A stretch of 64,000 nt of DNA from Cinnamomum chago (taxonomy: Eukaryota > Streptophyta > Magnoliopsida > Laurales > Lauraceae). The DNA lies in assembly GCA_038049695.1 (NCBI GenBank), contig CP142452.1:49124501-49188500 (forward strand), written 5' to 3'. Made by a program: the position numbers and the translations under genes. The notes beneath the pieces are model-generated. The model did no database searches, was not told the DNA's origin, and saw nothing but the letters and a program-made list of their open reading frames with translations. Below are positions 1-9,398 of this stretch, piece after piece (the first letter of the stretch is position 1; each line of letters opens with the position of its first letter).

Positions 1-140
1 TCTCTTTTTATATACCACATGTTTTTTTTTTTTGGTATACATTTTTGTAGTGCTTGTGAACACTTTTCTTTTCTTTTTTTTTTTTTTGGTACCACATGTA
101 TTTTTTGGTACTTTTTTTTTTTTTTGTTTTCCCTACGCTC
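1..140. repeat. T-rich tail downstream of the antisense PMD gene (copy A)
   Basis: Homopolymer T runs alternate with short words such as ATACCACATG and GGTATACATTTTTGTAGTGC. The same block follows the PMD stop codon at 13291-13470, and recurs at 29097-29240 and (reverse complement) 19990-20125. It marks where the PMD gene of copy A would end just outside the window. In B2 and C one T run is replaced by a short TA repeat (20003-20020, 29214-29227), one of the markers that group these two copies. Confidence 0.7.
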
Positions 141-227
141 ACTCAAATATTGTGATTAAAGTGATTGCTAAATGGGATGTGATCAAAAGTTTGTCATTTT
201 GTGAGAAATCTTTTGACAAATGATTGT

Positions 228-705
228 TTTGGCATGGGAGCCAGTTTTTGAGACATGTTTTGGCATGGGAGCCAGATTTTGCTTGCGGCATGAAAGCCAA
301 TTTTTGGGTGGCATCTGTAGCCGGATTTGGGTTTATGGCATGAGAGCCAAAATTTTGGATGGCGTGGAAGCCGAAATTTTGAGGTGGCGTCGAAGCCGAT
401 TTTGGTGGCGTGAAAGCCAAATTTTGGGATGGCATGAGAGCCAATTTTTTGAGATGGCATGAAAGCCGAATTTTGAGGTGGCATGAAAGCCGATTTTTTT
501 TTGAGTGGCATGAAAACCGGTTTTGGTATGGCATGAGAGCCAATTTTTGTTTTTGGTGTAAGAACCAGATTTTGTTTTTGGCATGAAAGCCGGATTTTTT
601 GAAAACTGAATTTTTTTTGGTTGGCATGGAAGCCGAATTTTGATTTTTGGCATGAAAGCCGGATTTTTGGCATGGAAGCCGGGTTTTTTGGCGTGAAAGC
701 CAGGC
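228..705. repeat. GGCATGAAAGCC minisatellite (copy A)
   Basis: About 19 units of 20-26 bp share the core GGC-(A/G)TG-(A/G)(A/G/T)A-GCC followed by a T-rich spacer. The core starts with GGC and ends with its complement GCC. The block sits between integrase and the antisense PMD gene in every Tat copy here (13555-14205, 19330-19935, 29330-29870). Unit number differs among copies, as expected of slippage or unequal exchange. Long open frames across it on the element's sense strand come from the repeat composition, not from a gene. Confidence 0.85.
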
Positions 706-722
706 TTTTGGTTTTCAAAAAC

Positions 723-1115
723 TGCAAGTATCGACTAAAAGTCGCCTCCCTGCTGAATGGTATTGCAAGTATCGATGGAATGTCGCCTCCTTGCTCATTC
801 GGTTGCGAGTATCGATGGAATGTCGCCTCCCCGCGGATTTGGGTGCAAGTATCGACTAAGCGTCGCTTCCTTGCTTTTTTCTTCAAAAATTTTGTTTTGT
901 GGGTATCGATGGAATGTCGCTTCCCCACGATTTTTGAATTTTGAGGTTTTTTCGAACCTTTGTTTTGTTTTTGTTTGTATTGAAATTTGGGTTGTGGATA
1001 TCAACTGGAACGTTGCGTCTCCACGATTTTGGGGTTTTGGAAGTATCGAATGGGGTTCGCATCCTTCCGATTTTGGGTTTTGCAAGTATCGACTGAACGT
1101 CGCTTCCCTGCGGTT
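723..1115. repeat. GTATCGA...GTCGCCTCC tandem repeat block (copy A)
   Basis: Eight degenerate units, most about 40 bp apart, carry (C/G)AAGTATCGA(T/C), a short spacer, then GTCGC(C/T)TCCC. Their middle part holds a longer T/G-rich spacer (near 930-990). Equivalent blocks lie at 14208-14600, 18930-19325 (reverse) and 29880-30275. B2 and C carry an extra GAAATTTT-type insertion absent from A and B1. TATCGAT and the GTCGC/GCGAC words give partial dyad symmetry. Function unknown; the block is noncoding and lies in the 3' region of the element. Confidence 0.8.
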
Positions 1116-1489
1116 TTTGAAAAACCATTTTTTGTTTAAAGACACGAGGGTCGTAAATTTTGACTCAAAACCATTTTGGTGGTAAAAGTCGGGGTGGACT
1201 AGCGCTGAAATCCCTAGGTCCTGATTTTGTTTCAAACCATGAATTTTGGGTTCAAGGATCGAAAATTTTGGTCAAGTTTGGGAAGAGGCTTATAAACTTG
1301 GATTTTTGGAGTTGTTTTTTTTTTTTTTTGAACAATGAAACGATGAAAGAAACATTGTTTTGAGGGGTTTTTTTTTTTAGAAATTTCAACAAGAGGATGA
1401 AAATTCCAAAAGGACTGGGTTTGACGAGCAGATACCTAGGAATAGGCTTTGGCCGTGCAGGCGTCGCTCTGACCCGATGGAAGAAGCCT
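1116..1489. other. Noncoding stretch between integrase and the 3' repeats (copy A)
   Basis: This stretch has T-rich runs near 1314-1330 and 1369-1378 and otherwise unique-looking sequence repeated in B1 (14600-14971), B2 (reverse, 18549-18930) and C (30275-30653). It is presumably 3' untranslated sequence of the Tat element. I see no conserved ORF in it. Confidence 0.6.
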
Positions 1490-3190
1490 TCAAGGGTAGT
1501 ACCGCTTTAAGAAGTTTCCATTGATGGGCAGCATACATCTGTCACCCTCCATGTTTAGAAGGGCGTATGCGCCGTTGGAGAAGACTTTGTCGATGACGAA
1601 AGGTCCCTCCCATTTTGGTTCAAATTTGCCTTTGGATTTGTGAGTAAAAACCATAGGTCTTTTTACTGTAAGAACCAAGTCTCCCTTTTTGTAGGCGCGT
1701 TGCCTGACCTTCTTGTCAAAAGATCCTGCCATGCGTGCTTGGTAGAGTTCGATGCTTTGTAGAGCTTCGAGCCGTCTCTCGTCGAGATTGTCCAGCTCAT
1801 TGAGTCGCAACTTTACATTGCTTTCTTGAGTCATGTCATTTTGTAGAGATACCCTCAGAGAAGGAATTTGTACCTCTAAGGGCACGACAGCTTCACATCC
1901 ATAGACCAAGGAGAATGGTGTGCTATGGGTTGGTCCTCGAACAGTAGTTCGATAGGCCCACAAGGCTTCAGGAAGCTTGTCGCCCCAGTCTCTTTTGTGA
2001 CTAGAGACTATCCTTTTGAGGATTTTGCAGAGTGTCTTGTTGAAAGCTTCTGCTAGTCCGTTTGCTGCCGGATTGTATGGAGTTGAGGGACAACTTTGGA
2101 TTTTGTATTTGTCGCAGAACCTGTAGAATCGGTGATCGCGGAACTGTGGTCCGTTATCATGGATGAATCTTTTAGGTATGCCGAAGCGACAAATGATGTT
2201 GGTGCGCAAGAACTGAAGGACTGATGAGGTCTTCATTTCACTAAGCGCGAATGCTTCTGACCACTTGGAGAAATAATCCGTGGCGGCGAAGATGAAGCGA
2301 TGTCCTTTGCTTGAAAGGGGAGAAATAGGACCTATGATGTCCATACCCCAGGCTTCAAAGGGCCATGAGATTGTAGTAGGATGGAGCCATTCTGGAGGCC
2401 TGTGAATATAGTCTCCGTGAACTTGGTATTGTTGGCAGCGTTTAGCGAATTGCATTGCATCGGCCACCATGGTAGGCCAATAATAACCTAACCTTTTTAT
2501 CTGATCGTAGAGCTTAGGGCCAGCCTGATGGGCTCCACAAAGACCAGCATGGACTTCTTTGAGTGTTTCTTCAGCTTCTTGTTGTGACAAGCAGCGTAGA
2601 AGTACTCCGTTGTAGGATTTCCTATAAAGCATTTTTGAAGGAATATCCAAATGAAAGTTTGGGGCTCGTCTTTGGATGCTTACCCGTTCTTTTGGATCTT
2701 CAGGTAGGATCCCGAACATAGTGTAATCAATGAACGGATCCCTCCAGTCGCCGACCGAAGTTTGAAGGATAGAAATCTGACTTCCAACCACCTTGTGGCA
2801 TTCAGCAACTGCTTGATGTGTGTTGAGAGGAGGGAGGATTCTTCTCCCGCACACTGTAATTTGCATGTTTACCCCTTCTTGGATTGCCATAGATGCGGCA
2901 AGTCCAGCCAGGGCATCTGCACGAATGTTTTCACCTCTGAGGATGTGGGTGATGTGACAGATGTCAAACTTCTGCAAAAGTGATTGTGCCTTGTTGTAGT
3001 AAGGCAACAAATCAGGCTTTCTGACTTCAAATTTTTGATTCATCTGATTGACGATCAGTTGAGAGTCTCCGAAGACTTCCAGTATGGTGATACCGGATTC
3101 AATGGCAAGTTCCAATCCTAGAATCAGGGCTTGGTATTCCGCTGCATTGTTTGTGCATGGTTCCAGTAGCGAGAAGGCGTGTGGAATCAT
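1490..3190 (-). pseudogene. Tat pol C-terminal part: second RNase H and integrase (copy A)
   Basis: An open frame of 566 codons encodes the later part of a plant-type second RNase H (NNAAEYQALILGLE, then FGDSQL, later ENIRADALAGLA) and the integrase. Integrase shows the core residues expected of a DDE enzyme: D in GMDIIGP, D in HDNGPQF and E in GLAEAF. It ends in FLKRYYP with no chromodomain, as usual for Tat. One zinc-finger cysteine is changed: CQQY where B1, B2 and C have CQQC. The frame is cut from the upstream RNase H part by loss of one G near 3200 (B2 and C read TCGGGGC, A reads TCGGGC). Confidence 0.9.
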
Positions 3191-3734
3191 GTATTTGTCG
3201 GGCTAACAAAGAGAATGCCAACTCCCGAGACCGGCTCTCTTTTCTCGTTTGTTCTGGTTGCACCATCGAAGTACATGTGCCAGGAAGCACTTGGTGGGAA
3301 GGCCTCCACATTGTAGACGGATTCGTCTGGGAGATCATCTCTTAGTGGAGAATCTTCAGGCAACGGATGTTCCGCGAGAAAGTCTGCTAAAGCTTGGCCT
3401 TTGATTGCTTTTTGTGGTATATACCTAATATCAAATTGGGATAGAAGGATATACCATTTTGCCAGTCTTGCATTGAGAGAACCTGCTTTCGTGACAAGGA
3501 CCTTTAAGAGGTTGATCCTTGAGACCAGATAAACTGTGTTGGAAAGCAGATAGTGACGTAGCTTTTGTATGGCGAACATCACTGCAAGGCATTCTTTTTC
3601 GACTGGGGAGTAGCGATGCTCTGCACCTACCAGCATACGGCTGAGGTAGTATAGAGCCGCTTCTTTTCTTCCATCATTTTCTTGTGCCAGCAGAGCGCCC
3701 AGAGAATGGTTGAGGGCTCTTGTGTACAAGATGA
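3187..3734 (-). pseudogene. Tat pol: RT-associated RNase H and start of second RNase H (copy A)
   Basis: This frame encodes the RT-linked RNase H (SLGALLAQEND, AALYYLSRMLVGAE, VEKECLAV) followed by the connection and the start of the second RNase H (WHMYFDGATRTNEK, whose D is the first acidic residue). At its upstream end the frame is interrupted by the solo LTR at 3735; it resumes at 5955 as the RT. A one-base loss near 3200 breaks it from the next segment. Confidence 0.87.
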
Positions 3735-5954
3735 TGTAAAGTCCATGGGGATCCGAACCCTAGAGGGGGGGTGAATAGGGTGAGTTTCAACTATGACCAA
3801 TTTTAGCCAATTTTAACTTCTTTAAAACAAACTAGTCACATGTGATGATTTATCATACAAGATGAGGAAGCTAACAAAATAATCACCACAAAGCAATCAC
3901 CATCACACAAGTATTTATAGTGGTTCGGCCTCAATGCCTACATCCACTACCGGCTTGTGAACCAACACCCCACCGGATTTCCACTATTTATGCTTTTCAA
4001 TAGGCTAAGCAATAACCTTTACAATATGCTTTCCAAGGCTAAGCAATAACCTTACATTGATGTTTTTCAAGGCTTAACATCAACCTATACACTATGCTTT
4101 TATAGGCTAAGCAATAACCTCTTCAACCACAAGGTTGGTTATCTCACTAAGATAGTGTCTATAATACACTTGATGGAGATTCTATTAAGCTCATTACAAT
4201 GCCTCTTAATTAGGCGGATATGGAAGTGAAAATCTAATACACACTCACACTATGAATGCAAAGATGAAAGTACATGAAGTGTGTGTGTGTGGTCCTCAAT
4301 CATTTAGAAAATGAAAGCTCATAAATGTATGCCTAAGGCTTTTGAAAGTTTTAGCTCAAAAACATTTATGATTGAGGAAGTAATGCAATCACATGTTAAA
4401 AGTAACAACTTGTTAATGATATCAAAGTTACACAAGTTGTATGAAATGAATTAGCTCTAAACATGTGATGCATAGGGATGTCAATCAAATCACCAATGAA
4501 GCTCAAAACATAAAAATAGTTTTGATTGAAAAGAGGGGACAAATCATATGTAATTATAAGGACAACTTGAAAATGATTTACCAATCAAAGTGATGCAAGT
4601 TGTGAAACTTTAAAACAATAATACACATATGATTTGTAATGATGTTGGATCCAAAACATAAGATACATTTGAGAGAGATTTTCTTATGATGGAAAAACAA
4701 CAACCAATGATTCAACAAAGTATATGAATCATGTTACATATTTCATTAACATGATCTACTTAGTTTTACCAAAGATAAAGTACTACTTTGATGAATCAAT
4801 GGTGATGTATCCAAAACAATAGATCTATTCAAAATATAACACATGCTAAGGATACAACACATCATAGGTTAACATGTTACTAAGATTTACCAATGATAAA
4901 ACAAAACATGAAAACATATGATTTGTAAAGAAGTTGAGTCCAAAACATAAGATACTTTTGAAAGTGATTTTCTTATGATGGAAAACAACAACCAAAGATT
5001 CAACCAAGTATAGGAATCATGTTACATATGATTTACCAAGTTTCTTTCATTAACATGATCTACTTAGATTTACCAAGATTAAGTACTACTTGAATTGAAT
5101 CATATGGTGTTGTATCCAAAACAATAAATCAACCCAAAACATAACACATGTTAAGGACACAACACAAACATAGTTTAACATGCTAGAAATGATTTACCAA
5201 AAATAAAACAAAAGCATGAAAACATATGATTAAGGAAGGAAGAGCCTACTTGGTGGTTTAACTTCATTAATCCAAGCTTTAGCTTTCCTAATCATCCCCT
5301 TCATCCCTTGGTTCTTTTCCCTTTTGATATGCCTCAATACCTCTCAAGGAGGGGCTTAAAATTCCCAACTTTTGGCAAGGGAAAGAACTCATATTTATAG
5401 CAAAAAGTTGCCAACGGCTAGTCCTCGGTCGACCGGCAAAGAGGTCTCGGTCGACCGGGAAGGCACAACGGTCAGATTTCTGACCGTTGGAGGTTTCAGT
5501 TCAGAATTGCAGATTTTACCTCCAGTTGTCTCGGTCGACCGAGACCTGTATCTCGGTCGACCGGCGACACTGCCGGGACAGCCTCCCTTTGACAAAAAAT
5601 GCAACTTTTGCATATTTGAAGGTTTAGCTTGGGGGACCTATTTACCTACTAAATCAAGCTTGAAAACCATGTTTTAAAGATTCTAAAGGTTTTTAAAACA
5701 TGACATAAAAAGCCTAAAAAGATTCAAAGCTTTTAAAACAAAGGCTTGCTTGATTTCTTGAAAACTCTTTCTTAAAACAAATGCATCCAAGATGAAAATA
5801 CAAATCATGCATAAATCAATACTTTTACAAATCTTAAAAGCAATGCATGAATAAAACAAGATTTCAAGTTTATTTAAAACAACGCAAGTGTGTAAATCAA
5901 ATGAGGCTAGAATGAAATGCATCCATCAAATTGCAATCTAGAAAATTCCTAACA
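3735..5954 (-). mobile_element. Solo Sirevirus-like copia LTR (S1) inside element A
   Basis: Read on the minus strand it starts TGTTAGGAATTTT and ends GGACTTTACA, so it has TG...CA ends. It is flanked by the perfect 5-bp duplication GATGA (3730-3734 and 5955-5959). The uninterrupted sequence in copy C (32885-32900) shows the empty site. Its plus-strand left end carries the CCTAGAGGGGGGGTGAATAGGG signature seen at the ends of E's LTRs (54245, 59845). No internal region is present, so this is a solo LTR left by LTR-LTR recombination. It is longer (2220 bp) than the 1.66-kb LTRs of E, so it belongs to a different subfamily. Confidence 0.92.
5392..5563 (-). promoter_or_regulatory. U3 of S1: TATA box plus four CGGTCGACCG palindromes
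   Basis: A TATAAATA box on the minus strand (5392-5399) lies just downstream of four perfect CGGTCGACCG words at 5426-5435, 5448-5457, 5532-5541 and 5554-5563. Between the pairs is a hairpin-capable repeat: AACGGTCAGA, two bases, then TCTGACCGTT (5468-5489). Inverted-repeat clusters in LTRs and a G-rich LTR end are described features of Sireviruses. That these words are protein-binding sites is inference from position. Confidence 0.75.
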
Positions 5955-8592
5955 GATGAAAGGTTTTCCGGTGGTCGTTGCTGCTAACACTGGAGGTTTG
6001 GTCAGGTATGACTTGATATCTTGAAATGCGGTTTCACAGTCAGCATCCCAGACAAAGTCTACACCTTTCTTCATCAATCGGGAGAATGGACGACATTTTC
6101 CCGAAAGGTTGGAGATAAACCGTCTGATATAGGCCAATCTCCCTTGGAGCCCTTTTAATTCTCTCAAGGTTCTTGGAGAGGGCATTTCTAGAATAGCCTT
6201 GACTTTGATGGGGTCAAGTTCTATTCCATCTTTCCGAATAAGGAATCCGAGGAACTTACCCGACGAGACGCCGAAGAAGCATTTTAGGGGATTCATCCGC
6301 AGTTTGTATTTCCGAAGTCGGAGGAATACTTCTCGAAGATCTTTGAGATGGTCTTCTTTTCTTTTGCTTTTGACGGCGAGGTCATCAACGTAACATTCAA
6401 CCGTCTTGTACTGCATATCTTGGAATATCTTCATCATAGCCCTCTGATATGTAGCGCCAGCATTTTTCAGACCAAATGGCATGACAGTGTAGCAATACAC
6501 GCCAAATGGGGTTCGAAATGAAGTATGCTTTTCGTCTTCAGGATGCATCTTTATCTGATTGTAGCCAGAGAAGCCATCCATGAATGTCATTCGCTCGAAT
6601 CCACAGGTATTGTCAATCATAACATCTGGTATCGGGAGCGGGAATTCATCTTTGGGGCAGGCGTTATTCAGGTCTCTATAGTCAATACACACCCTGATCT
6701 GCCCATTTTTCTTTGTTAAGGGGACAATGTTGGCCAACCATTCAGGATGCTGTTCCTCACGGATGAAGCCGACGCTTTTGAGTTTCTGAACTTCTTATTC
6801 AATTTTATCCATCACATCTGGACGGAATCTTCTTTGGCCTTGTTTAACAGGCTTGATATTTTTTTGAAGATTGAGTTTGTGGACTGCTATTTTCGGATCT
6901 AAACCGGGCATTTCAGCATAGGACCATGCAAAGCAATCAACGAACTCACGAAGAAAAGCGATATACTCGGGTAACTCATCATCCTTTATATTCTTGCTTA
7001 TGAATACAGGACGCGAGTTATTTGGTGTTCCCAAGTCTATCTTTTGAACAGGATCCTCTGTTGGAAGATTCGAGGGTGGTTCATCCACAATGTTTTCGGA
7101 GGCCTCCAGCTCAACGAAACCTTCTGGTGTTTCGACAGCATTTCCTTTCCATGGGTCTTCTTGATTAGCAACCTTCTCAAGGCTCGCTATGAGATAGTCC
7201 CAATCGCCTGCTGTTACCGGGTCGAAGTAAGGTACTTCTGCTGTAGACGAGGGTTTTTCTGGGTCAGAATCCTGCATGTCTGTATCATCGGACAATTCCT
7301 CCATATCATTGGAGAAATCAAACCAATTGGAGGGAGAAATCAAACCAATTGGAGGGGCTTCCCGGATCTTTGTCTGGTGACTCTTCAAAGAGATACCCAG
7401 GGAGATCGATGTCTTCATGGACTGGAGCTATTGGGGCTTGGTCAACAAACTGACTTCTAAACCTTTGCGTTAGCTGTTTCAGAGGGGTGTCAGGATCGAA
7501 CCCTAACCCATATGAAGACTTTTCTATATAGCCATAGAGTCCCCAATTTTCCAGTTGGTGTTTGGCCAGTACGGGCTCCAATGGTGTGAGAATACCATGG
7601 CCTTCCCCCAAGCCAACTAGGTTTTGAGCATCATATCCCATCTTCTTCATGATAGCTTGTGCCACAGGACTATACAGAGACAGTAGAGGCATACCTTTGT
7701 TTTGGAAAGGTTCAAGCAGGGATTTTGATGAAGCAGCACTCGATCTATGGAAGAAGATCGGTTTTTCTTTAGATGATATTGCCGGAAAAACAAAGGAAGC
7801 AGACGCAGGATCTTCTACATCAGCAGGTGTCTCTATTGGAGTAAGAGCGGGCTGAACTTGTTGAGTATCAGTTTGGCTTGACGGAGTATCGTCTTCTGGC
7901 TCTGAATCCGAATCTGTATTTTGTTTGATGGACAGATAAGAGACAACAAATTTGCCCCCAGACTTTTGTTTTACCTTCTTCCCTTTAGTTGTAATGACCA
8001 AAGGTTTTGGAGTCTTGAGGGAGACTACGAAAGGAGATTGACTGCTCTCTTCGGGTTTTCCGGAGGGTTTATTTTCTTTCGGTGATTTTTGAGGAGCCTT
8101 GCCTTTATCTTTAAGGAGATTTTTGGCGGAAGACGTCATTTCCTCTGTTTCTTTTTCTCCTTCATACATCTGAGAGTCTTCAAAGTGGACTTCTTTCCCT
8201 TTGAAAGGTTTTCTATCCGCAAAGACTCGATGTATCATGCCATCGTTGCCGATGAACTTGATGCATTGATGTAGTGTTGAAGGAACAATTCCATTCTCGT
8301 GTATCCAGGGGCGTCCGAGAAGGATGTTGTAGCATGACGGGGTTTTTATTGCATACACAGTGACTTCAGAGATAAGATCACCGATTTGCAATTTGAACCT
8401 GATTTTGCCGATGGGCCTTTGAGAATTGCCATCGTATCCAAAGATAGATACAGATGTGTGGCTCAGCTTGCTGGGCGGAATGCCCAACTCTTCGAGTGCC
8501 GAAGTGGAGATAAGATTCAGTGCAGAACCCGGGTCAATCTGAATTCTGCTCACCGGCATTTCCTTAATATATCCTGTAAAGTACAGGGGTAC
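5955..8592 (-). pseudogene. Tat pol N-terminal part: protease, G-patch and reverse transcriptase (copy A)
   Basis: In minus order: retropepsin-like active site IQIDPGSALNLIS near 8545, an acidic/Ser-rich linker, a G-patch-like segment (KKMGYDAQNLVGLGEG, about 7600-7650), a second linker, then RT with RVCIDYRDLNNACPKD, GFSGYNQIKM and the catalytic YVDD at 6381-6392. The upstream end is a deletion breakpoint near 8590. Lesions: a 22-bp tandem duplication around 7316-7360 shifts the frame, and CAA became TAA at 6795-6797. The solo LTR interrupts the downstream end right after the RT palm-connection region. Confidence 0.88.
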
Positions 8593-8622
8593 TAAATCAG
8601 TTGGCTACCGGAAGTTGGCTAT

Positions 8623-8945
8623 GGTGTGCCAACTTGATGGAACGCGCTCCAGGCCCCAGGCGCTACCGGTCGTCGGCGGACGTGGGAGTCCGTTTGGTCC
8701 GACCCTTTCGCCCCCGGAGGGCGGAGCGTGCATCAACGCTTTTGGGTGTTTGGGTGGGTGTGCCAGATTTTCTATTTTACTTGGAATTGCAAGTGATGAT
8801 CCGGAGATCAATCTTCGCAAGTAAAAAAGGAAATCAACTTCTTTTCAAGTTTTCATTGCATATATATTTTACGAAAAGAGACAGTTTTTTGATTTTGCTG
8901 TAAAAGGCGATTTTTTTGGCATTTATAGCCGATTTTTTTTCCTTT
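8623..8945 (-). mobile_element. Tat LTR tail with partial primer-binding site, shared by A and B1
   Basis: On the minus strand an LTR end (...GCGTTCCATCA at 8635) is followed by AGT and TGGCACACC (8631-8623), the start of the PBS seen intact next to copy C (41247-41230). The LTR body continues right to about 8945, then breaks in a T-rich tract. It is placed as the 5' LTR of A and, since the PMD side of B1 begins right after it, also as the 3' LTR remnant of B1. Compared with the full LTR at 23849-26593, only the last 0.3 kb remains. Confidence 0.75.
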
Positions 8946-9062
8946 TTGCACGTTTTTTCTTCTTTTTTTTTTTTTTGATCTTTCTCCCTCTTTTTTTTTT
9001 TGAGAAAGTTTTCTTTCTTCTTTTTTTCTCATCATGACAATGCATCCTTTTTTTTTTTTTGT
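8946..9062. repeat. T-rich deletion junction upstream of PMD in B1
   Basis: This is almost pure T with scattered C and G, including TTTTTGCACGTTTTTTC, whose reverse complement occurs in the A-rich tract of B2 (22600-22620). Relative to B2, about 3.6 kb is missing here: PMD promoter, exon 1, the 3' noncoding region and most of the LTR. The deletion ends lie in homopolymer-rich sequence. Confidence 0.6.
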
Positions 9063-9398
9063 TGCATATCAAGATGTTCATACATGCTTTTGTTTTTGTA
9101 ACAATTGATAGCATGATGTGGTGACATACCTGAAAACCTTTGCAAAGTTAGGAACTTGGAGCTCGCAGCAATGTTGAGCCCTTCCTGATTTTGCGGAGTT
9201 TTTCAAGGTTTCGAAAGTTTGGAGTTTTGGAGCTCGCAGTGATGTTGAGCCTATCTCCAAGCTTTCTATTTCTGTCGGGGTACTTCTTTTTCTTTGGAAT
9301 TGCCCCGAGGTCATGCCGAAATTTCGCCAGATTTTTTTAGCAAAATTTCGTCATTTTGATGATAATTCTTTCCTCCTTTTTTTTTTGACCTTTTGCAG
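9063..9398 (+). other. Intron 1 remnant of the B1 PMD gene
   Basis: This is the right part of PMD intron 1, ending in a polypyrimidine tract and TTTTGCAG at 9391-9398. It carries two related copies of GAGCTCGCAG(C/T)(A/G)ATGTTGAGCC about 75 bp apart. The left part, exon 1 and the promoter were removed by the deletion at 8946-9062. The same intron is complete in B2 (22084-22757). Confidence 0.7.

Larger units (their letters stand above)
1..8945 (-). mobile_element. Tat-lineage Ty3/gypsy element A, gag-deleted, interrupted by a solo LTR
   Basis: Read on the minus strand, this copy runs from an LTR tail (8635-8945) through a partial primer-binding site, protease, RT, two RNase H domains and integrase to the 3' repeat region at the window's left edge. 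Two RNase H domains and no chromodomain after integrase are known marks of the Tat clade. Compared with copy C, everything from gag to the start of the protease is gone: sequence shared with C stops near 8590, about 45 bp from the LTR end. Lesions include a stop at 6795-6797, a 22-bp tandem duplication near 7316-7360 and a lost base near 3200. A solo LTR splits it at 3735-5954. Its antisense PMD gene lies beyond the window; only T-rich tail sequence is seen at 1-140. It cannot be autonomous. Confidence 0.88.

Noticed and set aside
228..705. CRISPR-like array of short direct repeats
   Set aside because: Units and spacers both vary slightly and the spacers are T-rich repeats, not unique sequence. 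The block recurs at a fixed place in all Tat copies and the window is a plant nuclear genome.
139..928. Protein genes in the minisatellite (SHAIPKFGFHA-type peptides)
   Set aside because: Three overlapping frames are open at once on the sense strand of the element, and the peptides are translations of the tandem repeat. No start context or domain supports them.
5426..5563. Cloning linkers (SalI GTCGAC, XhoI CTCGAG) as the source of the palindromes
   Set aside because: They occur in several LTRs with diverged flanks, at matching positions and with degenerate versions, so they belong to the elements.
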